Shown one piece after another: positions 26,049-39,500 of a DNA stretch of 64,000 nt (position 1 is the stretch's first letter; every line of letters starts with the position of its first letter). The notes beneath the pieces were generated by a model. The model did no database searches, was not told the DNA's origin, and saw only the letters and a program-made list of their open reading frames with translations. This DNA is from Nymphalis io (Eukaryota; Arthropoda; Insecta; Lepidoptera; Nymphalidae), in the NCBI RefSeq assembly GCF_905147045.1, contig NC_065904.1, positions 11,222,001 to 11,286,000 of the forward strand. Direction: 5' to 3'. A program made the position numbers and the translations under genes.

Positions 26049-26225
26049 ACCAGTGTAATTTACAGGCACAAGGGACATAACATCTTAGTTCCCAAGGTTG
26101 GTGGCGCATTGGTGATGTGAGCTATGGTTAACATTTCTTACAATGCCAATGTCTATGGGCGTTGGTGACCATTTACCATCAGGTGTCCCATATGCTCGTC
26201 CGTCTTCCTATTCTATATAAAAAAA
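26049..26225 (+). mobile_element. LINE-tailed short retroposon, 5'-truncated copy
   Basis: It starts inside the family at CAGTGTAATTTACAGGCAC and runs to ACCATCAGGTGTCCCATATG and a short A run. It lies only about 280 bases right of the nested copy, in the opposite orientation. Confidence 0.8.
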
Positions 26226-29200
26226 CGATATAAATTCGTTGGTTAAATAAAACATAAAACTAAAAGCATTATCCATAAAATAAATTATACCAACATGACA
26301 AGCTCAATAGCTGATGAGTTAGCTGTTATTATATATTTCTAAACATAAATTACATTTGTAAATCTCAAACAGTAATAGGCCAGGTGGCGCCTGTGGTCTA
26401 CACTCATATCAAAATGTATACTGAATCTCATTTACAAGCATAAATATTAATAGCAGGGCCGGTATTACTAATCATTTGTGTCGTGAATAAACCTTGGATT
26501 GAGCTTGAATAAAAATTTAATTATACCACTTAATAAAATTTAAATAAATAACGTTTTGCAATTGTATTAGTTTAATCTAAGCTTGCATAAAATATTTAAA
26601 TATTTCCAAGTAGATATATTTATTGCAAGGATTTGACAGATATTTAAATATAAAAAAGAAAATAATAATTATTAAATACAATATAATTATTCGTATAATT
26701 TAATGAGGCAATTATGGGGAATAAAATAATAAGTGTTCTAAGACAACAAATTTTCCGTGAACAATAATTAATTACTATACACGCTTATTAGAGGTCTTAT
26801 CTAAAATGTCCTTAATATTGCGCAGACGCTTTCGAAACTGCGTACAATACCACCCACACGGTCCTAGCTGGAAGGCATAGATCAGCTTCCAAGAACCAGA
26901 AACCATTCATTCAAGTTTAAACCCTTAATTGAAAGCAATAAGAACGCAATTGCCGAAACGATAGCCATAGATTATCATTAGACCCATTATATAGTAACAA
27001 GAGCTGGTTTTTGTATTTATTACTACAATGTAGATGTAATTTTACGATTACCGTTTTTGTAATGGCTGTTTGTACTGATTGAGTTAGTCGACTCATGTCG
27101 TCACTAATTGAAAACAACTAACGGCGTACTGGCGGCAGCAAAATGATTGTAAGACCAGAAAGAAAGCGATAACATAAGAATGTTGCTGTTTAAAATCAAG
27201 TAATTGTTTTAGTAGTATGCTTAGTTTTATTTTAATTTTTTTAATGTGCATCTTATTGGGCAATCTTAGTGACTGTTTTATACGTCGTTATAAGTTACGT
27301 GTTTTTGTAAAACAAAGTTTTTATTCAATTTTCTAATGTTAATATAAATTTTAAATTGGAAATAACTTATGTTGTTGGCGGTACAATAACAGTTTCGATA
27401 AAGGTCATGGAATTGACATTTGCGTAAGTTTTACGAAGGGCTGCAACCTTTGGCCAAAGCTGTTCGGTTAGGTTACCTGAGATTCATAAAACGGAGTCAA
27501 CGATTACATCAATTTAGCCACAATAAAAATCGATATTAAATTTTTATTATTGTTAGTAAAAGTAAATGTAATAAAGTCGATAATACTAAAAAAACACCAC
27601 TTATTCTTAATCAAAACGCATTAAAAACAATGATAAAATCGAAAACGAGGCTGTAAAACCAATGAACGTAAAGTTAAACGAAAGAGGCGAAAACTTTCCT
27701 GCTCTTATTTTTAAGCCTTGAAACTTAATAAAAATTGCTCCCAAACGACTCGAGCAAACTTCGCAGTAAACAGACCAATACTCTTCCGATACCGAAAAAA
27801 GGAACAAACCCCTCTTATAAACAAGGAAAGAGAAAAAGTAATTTGTCAAGCAAATCCTCCAGGTCCCTTGGACGTAAATGTCGCAATCTGTATAAAGATA
27901 GCGATATGGCAAAGAAAAGGGACAGCAACACAATTGTTTGGTGTTCTGATTTATGATGAATGCCCCATTAATGATTAATGGATGCTTTTACACGAAAGAT
28001 TAAATTCGCTAAGAGGCGATAATATCCCTTTACTGTAACTAGACTCGGAGTAACAAACGTTATGAAAGGGCGTGATTTTGTATAAATATTTAATTCGTCG
28101 CCCATTTGCTTAAGCTTTGTTAATTTTAACTTCAGCAGCCTTTTTGGTTTCGGCATTAATATTTTATTATTATACTATTTAAGAACATAACTCGTACAGA
28201 TTTCATTTAAATATAGTTAACAGATTAAGCAGTGACTTGATTTTTTTTTTTAATATATATATTTTTAAATGTTAAGTAGTTATTCTACTACTAAATAAAA
28301 ATAAATTTAGCAAGTCAAAAAAATAAAAAGAGAATCGACCAATCTTAATATTACAACAATTTAGAAAGTTACTCTCCCTATTATCAAATTATCGCGAGAA
28401 AATATTTGCACCGTCACAATATAAAAACAGAAGAACCAGAGAAGTGGGGGCAGATATCGGCCCAAGTCCCCTCCTGTCAATTTACTGTGATTAATGAACC
28501 CTCTGAATATTGAAACGTTGATTCGACCAACGCAAAAGTATTATATTACTTGGTGAAGTGGCGTAACAGTTGCCTCCCTAGTATCAACTTTTAATAAAGT
28601 CGGGCCAAAAATTACGCTGCGGTGTCGACAGCGCAATGGTTTCGCGGTCTCGAAACATTATTAAAAATTAATATTTCAAACTTTAGGAAATTTCAAGTGA
28701 AATTATTGAAAGATTTTCGAATAATATAATAAAACTGTTAACAATAAACCTTTTTTCGTTTTATTAAGAAATGATGAAAATAAATTTGTATATTATAGCA
28801 TATAAGGTACTATTATAATTTAATTATCCTTTCAATACACGATCCCACGTCAAAAGTTAAATTAAGTAGAAGCGAGGGATAAGGTTATATGTCTCTGATA
28901 TTTCCGAGGAACAAATTAAACATTTTCATAGCCTCAACTGCTGCTAAATTAAATTATGAATTCAAAATTGATTCCTGTCTCTCCTACCGTGAGCTGTTTC
29001 AAAGGGCATGGATTCGAATAAGTTATCTGACAGTAGCAGATGACTGATCACGAATTGCTGCAGGCTAAAAATGTATTTCATATTGTTAATGTCACTTACG
29101 ACATTTCTATCTTCGCTGTATTTGTTATTTCTATCAATCTCGAGTAAATTGATATACAAAGATTGTGATCATATTATTAATAAATAATAACTGTCGTTTA

Positions 29201-32200
29201 TAAGTTCATTGCAAATTGTTTCGAATGACTAATAAGATTATAATACAGATTTCCTAAACTTATTGATTTTGTACTTTATAGTATTTGCTTTAGCTAATAA
29301 AATTAATGTGAAAGAGATAGTTAGTTTGCAGAAGGGAGGAAAGCATCAATTGTCGGCCACTAAAGGCAATTGTCTCATAATATCGGTTGGCTGCCAGGAA
29401 AAATAGTCACTTTAGAGAGGCAACTGTTTTTTCAAGTTGGCAGCATCTAGACGTTTTATAGCGACACTTTACCGCAATCAAGAGGATCATTAGCTTGTAG
29501 ATGCCTGCCAAATATCCTCTACCCTGTTCTCAATGTTTCTCACCCTTCCGCGCGAAAGACGTTGTAACACACACCTTTTTTGGAAGAAATTCTTTTGGAC
29601 ACTGCCAACTTTTGTTGAACATTAGCAAAATATAATGCCATACATGAGGAGAACTCTGCGTTAACAAGTGTTAGCTTACAAAAATATTTTTACTGTTTAA
29701 ATTGTCATTCAATATTATTTATTTCATTTTAAAATTGAACATTAAAATTCCTGTAAAAAAAATTAAGCAATTACGTAAACACGAAGAAGGTACATCTAGC
29801 CTTGAGCCCAAAAAAATTAAATGTTAAACTAAGGAAATCACTCTTAGGCGGACGCCAGCGGGAGAAAAAAAAACAAAACATCAATTTTAATGAGTCGAAA
29901 ACCGAGAATTTTCTCTTCCATTTAGAGAGCAATATTTTTTCTACAACATTTAATCAGAGTAAGAAGTGAAATGGTAATTTGTATGGACCGCTCGATGTAA
30001 ATTTTATGCAAGAATTCGCTCGCAACTCCCTCTCCCTAAAAAGGGGAAGATTTTTGCAGCGGACAGAAAATTTTGCTTAGCCAAGTGAAATTTTAACTGC
30101 CTCGACAGAGACAGCTCTGAAAATGCGAATACTTAATGCTAACTTACTTTCCACTGGTTCATTATACTACATAATACTGAAGCGAAAAAAATGATCGAAA
30201 GGGTTAACTTTATTATAATCTCAGATATATTTCTGTAGCTTTAATAAATTGTAGAGTGATTTATTTATTCGGGTACGAAGATTGTAATCATAAAATAAGA
30301 CTAATTTGTATTCTTGAATACGACTTGGAGATTAATAAATTAAGATCTCAATTTAAGTTACAATATTGTAACGAAGTTACATGGTTGGTGGTGGATCTCA
30401 TCGGAAAAGCATGTTTTCATTCAAATAATGTTAAAATAACTTAAAGGGGTTTCAAATTTAAGAATAACGAAACATCCAAATCCCAACGAGCTAAATGTTC
30501 GAGTGATTTAATTCAACTTCTTACAGTGAATTAATGGATCCTTGCCCCCGTTTGAAGGCAGTTACCAACTTTGAAACTTAACTTTCCAGTTTGTTTCAAT
30601 TTGTCAAGACCGATAGAAATTCAATGGGTATGACAGTGGGGGTCTTTGTACAGCAAACAAAAGATGTCCCATTTTATTCCCCCAACTTGTGTCATTATCC
30701 CTTTTGTATATTTTGATGGACGTCGATTGAAATACCTACTAATATTTTATCATATTCAATTTATATTGTCGATGTAAATTAATTACTTCAATATTACTGT
30801 CAGTTAACAAAGTTCTTTAAGCAATAACACGAAGCTGATGATGATTTTATATAGCCAGATGAAAATGAAAGGAGTAACAAAAATTAGTTGATAGTTTTTT
30901 ATAATTGTAATATTGAATATAAAATACTGTAAATAATAGAACTGTTCGAAAAACTTTGCAAAACTTAAAAGATGTTTTAGCTTCTCTTCAATGAGCATTT
31001 CATATGACCGACGAAGTGGCCGACGTTAAATAAAGTACAAACTCTGCTAAGTTGTTAAAGGATATTCGCTCCACATGTCTGATCACAACAATCTACTTCT
31101 TGTTTTATTCTCTTATAACTTAGGTGATATTTTATTACAAATTATGTTTGTATAAACTTATACTGCAGAAAATAATACGAGTATTTGAGCGCAGATGACA
31201 AAATGTTCAACGAAATTCTGTCAGACAAATGTATTGTGTTAAAACAATTTCAATACGGGGCGCAAAAGCGTTTTAAGGCGACGTACAAAAGGAATTTGGG
31301 CGACACCCTGCAAACTTACTTTGAAGTTTTATTGACGTGTGCCGTCTCGCTTTTCCATTTACTGATTAATATGACTTTGTAAATGATATACCAGTTTCAA
31401 ACATTGTTACTTAACAATATTTTGAAGTAATTTTTGTCATTGATTCAACGTAATTAATTTTTTGGTAAAATACAAGTGACAACGTGTCAATTTTAACACA
31501 ACAATGTCGAAGTTAGCATATCAAATAAAAAATTTCTTAAATAATGATCTTGACATATTTCATAATACGCGATATTCAGCACATAAGAGAATTTCGCTAG
31601 CGACCGACGCTCTACGTCAATAGTCATTTAGATAAGTAAGAGCAGAGCATATAATTGGTAGCAACGTATATTAAAACATTAAGGTGACTTCAGAAAGAAT
31701 AAGTGGACGAGACAGAATAAATAATAACAAAACGCTTAATGAGGATGTGGATACTTAAGTGGACGAACGAATTAATATGTCACTTAAAAACTGAGCAGGA
31801 AACAAATGATATTTTAACGCTAAACCTAGATTAGCACTAGTCATTAGGTAGAACAATGTAATTACTTTGGTCCTATTAATAAAATCGTATAATAGGGTTA
31901 GGGGTTACGCTAAATAGAGAGTTCCGGTTAAAAATATTTACTATATAATATTCAGGTAGTTTAATACATTTATTTTTAATTCTCATGATCAAAAGATATT
32001 CATCTTCAGTTCACGTGATAGCATCATTAATATAAAGTTCATAAAAATTAAATTATCATTAGCTTACTAAAGACAAAGGTCAAGCAGAAGTCACTCTTGC
32101 CGATCCCGGCCAGACAAATAATTAGATTGTTTATGATCGGACGTAATAAAGATGAAAAACTTTCTATTCTATAGGAATATTTTTAAGGTATACAATGTAA

Positions 32201-35200
32201 ATATTAATAGTTTTGTGATAAATGATTAATTTTTATTGAGTTCATAAAAAAAAATATTATGATTTTTTAGCGGATTTTTATTAAAACTACCCAAACGAGT
32301 ACATTCTTAGTGTTTTATTTCAAACTTATTTGCAAGTGATATAGTTTGAAACCAAAATGCAAATGATTAATATACTTATATTTATTACGTCGTTAGTGAT
32401 TAGTAAGTATATCAGTAAACGAATATTAATTAAATACCCAATTTAATATATTTAAATATATTTGTAAATTAGCAATTTAATTGGAATGAAAAAATTATAT
32501 AATTTCATTTATTTATAATTTAAACCTGATCCATAAGATATCTTCAGCGATCTCGTCGCCGGTGTAGCAGACGCGTTAATTGCAGACGTCTGGTGAATCC
32601 ATCTTGTACTTTATATTGCAACAAACGATTGTCTGTGACTGCACCCCTGAGAAATTCGATTACTGAAATATTTTAAAGCTAGAGTGGATTTTGTATTTAG
32701 CTAAAGAAACACTCCGCTCATTTATTTCTTTAATTATATTTTTATATGAAGAAAAATATTTTGTCTTGTTTGTTTTAATAAGTAACTTATATATTTATTC
32801 TTGAGTACATTACAAAAATATTGCATTGATATGAAACTAGAATGTTATGTTTACGACTAAGATATTCCTCGATCCTTCGATCGAGATTGAATCGGTAAAG
32901 ATCACGAGCTAAAATCAACTTGAGTAGAAATCGTGACCAAAGCGCATGTTATACCCAAAATGAAAATCGAAACACGAGGCGGAGCGCTATTGCCAGAAAT
33001 TAGTGTAACTGTACGTTTCTAGAGCAACTCAAGCCGAATCCATTAGCGTTCCCGAAAAAACAACATTGGAGACACCAGAAAAAGAATCTACAAACTTAAA
33101 ACAAGTGAACATTAACATGAACGAGCCAAATAAACGAACGAGTTTAAGCATTTCAGTTAAATTATGCGACGGCACGTACAACGACTGACGACGAAGAAAC
33201 AAACGGACAAAATAAAATGGGAACACCCGAAAAAATCCTTTGAAGAGGTTTATACAATAAATCTTTTAATCCTCTTATACAATTTTATCGAGATTGCCCG
33301 GATGGGAGCGAGGTTTCTTTATTTTTCGTTGCTCAGTAGCCGGTTCCGCGCAGATTTTCCAATGTCCGGCTTTTAATTAGTACTTTTATGTGCATTTACG
33401 ATGTTAGGATCGATTCGGGGATCGTTTTTACTTTTTGTTCGTTTCAAATTCATTTAAAATATAACCTGTCGTTTTTAATTTAAATAATACAGTTTTAATA
33501 ACTGTAAAAAAGTTATTATTTTACAAAAAACCGACACAGTTTATCAAGATTGTATTTGTTTTATTCAAATGGAGAATAAGACGAACTTATAACTCTTTCG
33601 ACAAGAACAAATTTTAATGTACTGAGGATCTCAAGTCCTGGAGTAATCTAACGCATCAATCAAACCGAGCAGACATTAGACAATGTTAGGAAGAAACTCG
33701 CTTCATAAAAAGTATTATTGATGAAGACAGGTAGAACGTTTATATATCTGATACTCACAGGACGTTTTGATGTATTATTCTATTAGATGCGTATCATACA
33801 TGCCTCATATGCCACGGTAGCAACGTCAGATAATCGTAATGTGTTGTATAAATTACGACTTTAATGTTTCGTGAAAAAGTGTTTCAAAGGAAACGATAAA
33901 AATTGACTACGATACTTCGTAACTTTATTATTTTTGTATGAATAATAAACTTACCTTAGAGTAAATAAAACGTTAGCACTACTAACTTTTTATTTACGCA
34001 TGTAATCAAGATATAAGATTTTACATGGCGTTTACGGAAATAATGCCGTATCGTAACTGACATATTGTGATACAACGTAACGGGATCTAATATTTAAATA
34101 TTTTATTTGGTAGCTTGTCGTTTCTCTGATTTTATCGACATTCCGATGGATTCTTTGAGCAACGTGATACTGGAGCAGCCTGTATTGGGTTATTTTTTTG
34201 TATCTTTCGCCGTCCGCCCCCATATTGTGGCACAATAAAACAGCCTTATCTCCTTTACTATGTTTTCGTTTAAAAACCATTTTTCGTTGCATCATTTTTT
34301 TATTATACGCTACCGCACTTTACACAGCCCTCATGGTCTCTGTTCTGTTTCGTTCCAATATAGACTTTATTATTTATGGCCAAATAAATAAAATCCTGTA
34401 AAGTTAAAATTGGTTTTGAATAAAGGATGGACCTTTTGTCTTTCTCTGTTGGTTCTTTTGTCTGTTATATCACTGACGTCTAACCATTTACCAACGTAGA
34501 ATATTCTATTTTGTTATTGCCCTCGAGTTTCTATGCAAATTGATATGCTATGTTGGGTTTTACTGCGGGTGTAGTAAAACATTGATTTATAATAATATTT
34601 GCAGCATTTTTTTATCTTAAGATTTTTATGTACTCCGTAATTAAAATCACATTAGCAATCTTAACTTATTCGAGATTTCTTCGCGGATCTGATATCAATA
34701 AAACAGAAATCATCAACCGAATACTTTGCTTGAAAACGTATTTTATTTATTCAGATGGTCAAATGTGGTATGATATTATATTAAAAATTTAATTTAATTC
34801 AACAGGTGTTAGCCGTTTCGTTACACAAGTGTTAAGGAATTCGGCTATTCCAGTGTACTCAGTTGTTTGAACCTAATCTAGAGAAATGATGGAACTGTCA
34901 GTTTGAGGTTTTTATCTTTACTATATTCTATTCTACTCTAATTATTGGAAGTGCGTCAGTCATTTTTATCTTGAATCTCTATTGAATCTTCATATCATAT
35001 ATATTTTCTGAGAACATTCATTTCGTATCTTTCGTTTACGATACAAATATTGTTATTATCAACATCAAAGCTGTTGATTATTTATTCTTTTATCATTCGA
35101 AGACTCTGAAAGCGGTCTTGGTTTAAAACTTGTTTAATTTGATGTCGACATCAAGTGGGGGCTCGAAAGAAAATATTGTTTGAGCAAACATTTGTGTTGA

Positions 35201-36253
35201 GCCTTACAGCCTTGCGAGCTATGCTTATCTTCGTGCAAATAATACTTAGTGGTGAAACCGGTTGGCGCAAGAGTTTGAGCATAAGCGGCAAATGATATAT
35301 CTCATGATAAATGCACTAACTTTATTATGATAACCCAGTAAGGAAATACTATTATTATATTTCTCAACGTTTGTATAAGTTTGCTATCTTAGAGTACAGT
35401 AAATGGAACACGGATCAAGCTTAGGATTGAAATAAAGATAGTAAAAGCTGAAAATAATATAAATATTACTCAACTCTCTGGTCTTTAGCAATATGCTTTT
35501 ACACATCACGTTTTATATCACCGTAAGATTGCTTAAGCTGCGAAGAACAAGGAAATAAATATATAGATGTTTTCAATTTTAAATGCCTCTAAAACGTAGT
35601 AAGAATACCAATCAGGGTGGTCTTGTTTATAGATATCTAACGCCGATCTCTTATGAATTATGCACGGACAAACAAACGGTTAGTTAACCATCGATCGATA
35701 TGAAGCGGCACTTGATTTAATCTGCTCGCATAAAGCTAATGTCGAACCAATGTTAACAATAGCTCAAGGATGGGTGGATTTGTTACTAAAGATAAATGAA
35801 CATAAAATTATGAATCTCTGCAATAAATTCATTCTTAGATTTATTTATATATTATAAAATATATACTACTACTTCTTAAAGTATATGGATTTTAAAATAC
35901 AATTGGCATATTATGAACATTGAATAACGTCATAAGATACACCTGTTTCATTTTATCAAACTTGTTTAATAAAGCGTAAAAAAACTGTTCCAATTACGTT
36001 ACAAGAATATCAGGGCTTGCTTACTTTGGAATCACGCGACTTACGAAATCCAAGAAATACCCTAATCTTTCTAAGACGCAGGACAAGATATTTTACTTAC
36101 CAAATAAGTCATGACAGAACGGAAATGAGCTCGCCGATTTCGGTATCACTTTAAGCTAGTTTATAAATATAAGCATAAACAATATTAGATTTTAAATATA
36201 TTTATTATATATAATATACATATAGAATAATTTGAATGTTATTTAATAATGTG
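26226..36253. other. Long repeat-poor intron stretch
   Basis: Ten kilobases without any recognised SINE or LINE, unlike the flanks. GC-richer unique blocks lie near 28430-28680, 29330-29560 and 32900-33380. CAATTGTC occurs twice within about 30 bases near 29346-29378. No exon was recognised; an AAG|GTAAGT on the minus strand lies near 33955. Confidence 0.45.
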
Positions 36254-36522
36254 TCGAGCCGGTTGGCGTGGTTTGTGGATGCTTGCCTTTCACGCCGAAG
36301 ATTGTGGGTTCGATTCCCACCCAGGACAGATATTTGTGTGCATGAACATGTCTGTTTGTCCTGAGTCTGGGTGTAATTATCTATATAAGTATGTATTTAC
36401 AAAAGAATAATAGTATATGTAGTATATTAGTTGTCTGGTTTCCATAGTACAAGCTCTGTACAAGATTAATTTGGGAACAGATGGCCGTGTGTGAAAAATG
36501 TCCCAGGATGTCCCAGGATATA
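36254..36522 (+). mobile_element. SINE family 2, copy with doubled TCCCAGGAT end
   Basis: Same head and body as the copy at 3515-3786. The B box GGTTCGATTCC lies near 36307. The 3' end is a tandem TCCCAGGATG TCCCAGGATA without ATT repeats. Confidence 0.88.
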
Positions 36523-39500
36523 ATACATAAACACAAATTATTTTTGATCACTGCATTGATTGAATCCACTTATTATCTTTAAAATCCGAAAGATTCGTAC
36601 AGTGATAAACGTCACTGGGTGGTCGACCGATTGTATTCAAAAATATCACTTTTTAATATTAGTTTATTGCTTATTCATCGATATAATATACATACAAGTC
36701 ACCTATGTTTAATATTACTTCACCTGTTAAATTAATTTTAAATTATTTTAGTCAGTCAGTCAGTCAGTTTATCAAAGATAATACTTTTTAATAACCCTGA
36801 GACAAGAAATGATTATCGAGTAGCATGAAAATCACCAACAATTTAAAAATATTATACAAAAGTGAGCAACGTTGAAGGTATAAATATATAAGCAGCTAGC
36901 GCTTAAGTTAACAGTACGACGCATTAATGAATAGAACGTAGAACTGACAAGTACTACGTTTCAACGTCAAGTATTTTAAACCGAAAAATTTGCACGTGTA
37001 GACCATTTCTTTAAGAGTAATAATGGCTTTGCGTCATTTCATTCCACTCACGTATTACTTGATAATAAATCTTCATTCGCAGATAATTGCATTCGAAGAA
37101 ACGAAATAGGAAGCAGTGACGCATAAACAATTGAATTTAGATTAACAGTTAATAACAATAATGAAAATCAGAAACATTAAATTTGTTAAATATCAGATTC
37201 ATATTATGGGTAGTGATTTATTATTCTTGATTTATAAATTTACAAAACAGTTTTAGGAATGTTACATGATTTTATAATTTTTCATACACGTGAACTTGTG
37301 AGTTTAAACTAAAGTATTATATAAAAACTATTAGAACAAATTATGTATATATGTATAATATAATGTACATCCGTCGTGACTAAATAATCTAGTCGTTCAC
37401 GCTTATGAATTAAACAATCAAGAATATAAAGAGAATAGAAATAAATATATCACAGGACAGCGGATACCAATACCTTACCTACATTATAAAATGTGTCGGC
37501 AAAAATATTTTTGATCTCAATATTTATATCGTGTCATTCGTTACGATATTTAAGTTTTAGTTTAGATATGGTCAATAGTTCGGATTACCATTTGAAACGA
37601 AACCAGAAGTTTAATATGACCTTGTAAGTGGAAAAGGGTGGAATAACTTTTAATCTTAATTCATTATCATCAACTTCAAACGTATTTTCTATTTTATATA
37701 TGCCTAACACATAAAAGTACTGCTTCATAATTAATCAAATTATCCTCTTAATAGCTACAACCGAGCAGCGGACATTCAGTTTTATAGTTTTACTGTCTTG
37801 CATATTTAAATTGATTGAACGCTTAAAAGGTTTAAGTGATGTTATCAACGGGCAAGGAGAAGAGAGTAATGACATTGCCAATAAAATTTATCACTCATTA
37901 CAATATAACATCAACGACAGGCCTTCGACCTCTTGTAGGACAGTAAGGGCTATTTTAACGATAACAAATGACAACGAACCAGATAAGTCCAATACAGAAA
38001 TATGCGACCACACAGAATAATACAAACAAATCATTGTAATAACTCGAATATATACATTCGATTCATTTTAGTAACATTTACAGGTGATAAAGTAGAAGAT
38101 ATGAATTCTAATAAAATGTACAACTAAGTATATTTAATTTAAAATACGATAAGAAATCTAAATAAAGTTATGAAAACTGTTAAGGTTGATTTGAGTGCAT
38201 CAATTTTAATGTGACTATTGAACACATTTCAGTGTTATTTTACTTGTGCATTAAACATTAACTGTATATATAAACCAAATAGTAACACTATCACATTACT
38301 GTAAGCCCATAACATTATACTGCCATCTAACATGCGCGGGCAAGATATAAGCTAGCTCGGTCAAACTAAACATCGATGAGCGGATAAAATAAATTTTAAA
38401 ACGCAACTCAATTTGCAACAAAAATATTTTATGCATCACCGACGATGAAATTCTATTATAATAAAACAAATTGTTCTAAATATAATAATTTTATTTACAT
38501 TTTAATACAAATGTGTTTAAATAAGATTGAAATCACTACCGATATTTTTCTCCTAGATAAATTGACGAACAATAATTTATTACGCTATTATTAATGAGGT
38601 TTAGATAATTGGTAGTAAAAACTTCGCATTATCCGCTAGCCGTTAGTTTGTACCCGTGTCCCAATAAACGCAAGCGCACGTATATCGCACACGTGGTTTG
38701 TTTATTAATAAACCGGCGCAGGCGCAGGAGAGCACGTGTAATGATGTAACGTAGCGATACGATTGTTATGATGAATTTTGTACTACAGTTACAGTGTTGC
38801 ATGGCATCCTGTACTATTAAATTGAATGTTAAATATTTATAGTGAAATTCCAAAAATATCTGAATAGCTAATAAATATGAAATACCTTTTTCATATTATC
38901 TTTGCCTAATCATTAACTTTAAAAAAAAAACAATCATAAATTGATGACGGTAGATATGCACGAACGTCAAACGATTAAATCAAACACGATGACGTGAAAA
39001 CAATTACAATATGTGACAAGTTTGCATCATGTAACTTTACTGACAGTAGAAAATATATTAATTTTAAATATACGGACATCAAGTATATATGTAAATATAT
39101 TGAAACCGATTAAACATGTTCATATATATACAAAATCTGTTGCTAAATTTCGAATGTATGTTGAACTTCTTGATTTTCGATCCAAGCATAATAAATTCGA
39201 GTTTTGGCACGCTCTCGCTAGTCTTATCGACGCGTGTTCGTGCTATTCTTCTCTAACGGATCGTCCAATCCTTTACCAAGATAACGAGGAAACGAAATGT
39301 CCAGACGCTTAGGATTTTAGCAGGTTTTTTTTAAAGGCTTAACTGCTTTAATACAGATTTAAGTGAACCAGTTGCAACTGTGATAACAAATTGTATTTCT
39401 TTTAAAAGATAAATTGGAGTATTGATCAGAATTCAGTTTTTGTTTACAAAATATATTGCTTATTATTTTTAAAGATCTTAAAAAATGAACAAATAATTTA

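Noticed and set aside
26440..26480. CAGGGCCGGTATT resembling the end of a DNA transposon
   Set aside because: No matching inverted end or target duplication nearby.
33945..33975. Minus-strand CTCTAAG|GTAAGT, possible second ratchet point
   Set aside because: AAG is a weak acceptor and the pyrimidine tract is poor; not strong enough to list as a feature.
37465..37490. Minus-strand GTAG|GTAAGG resembling a splice site
   Set aside because: The upstream tract is AT-mixed rather than pyrimidine-rich and no open exon adjoins it.
37811..38020. 69-codon plus-strand ORF with balanced composition (MIERLKGLSD)
   Set aside because: No recognised motif, no splice context, no homolog that I can name; a chance frame is sufficient.
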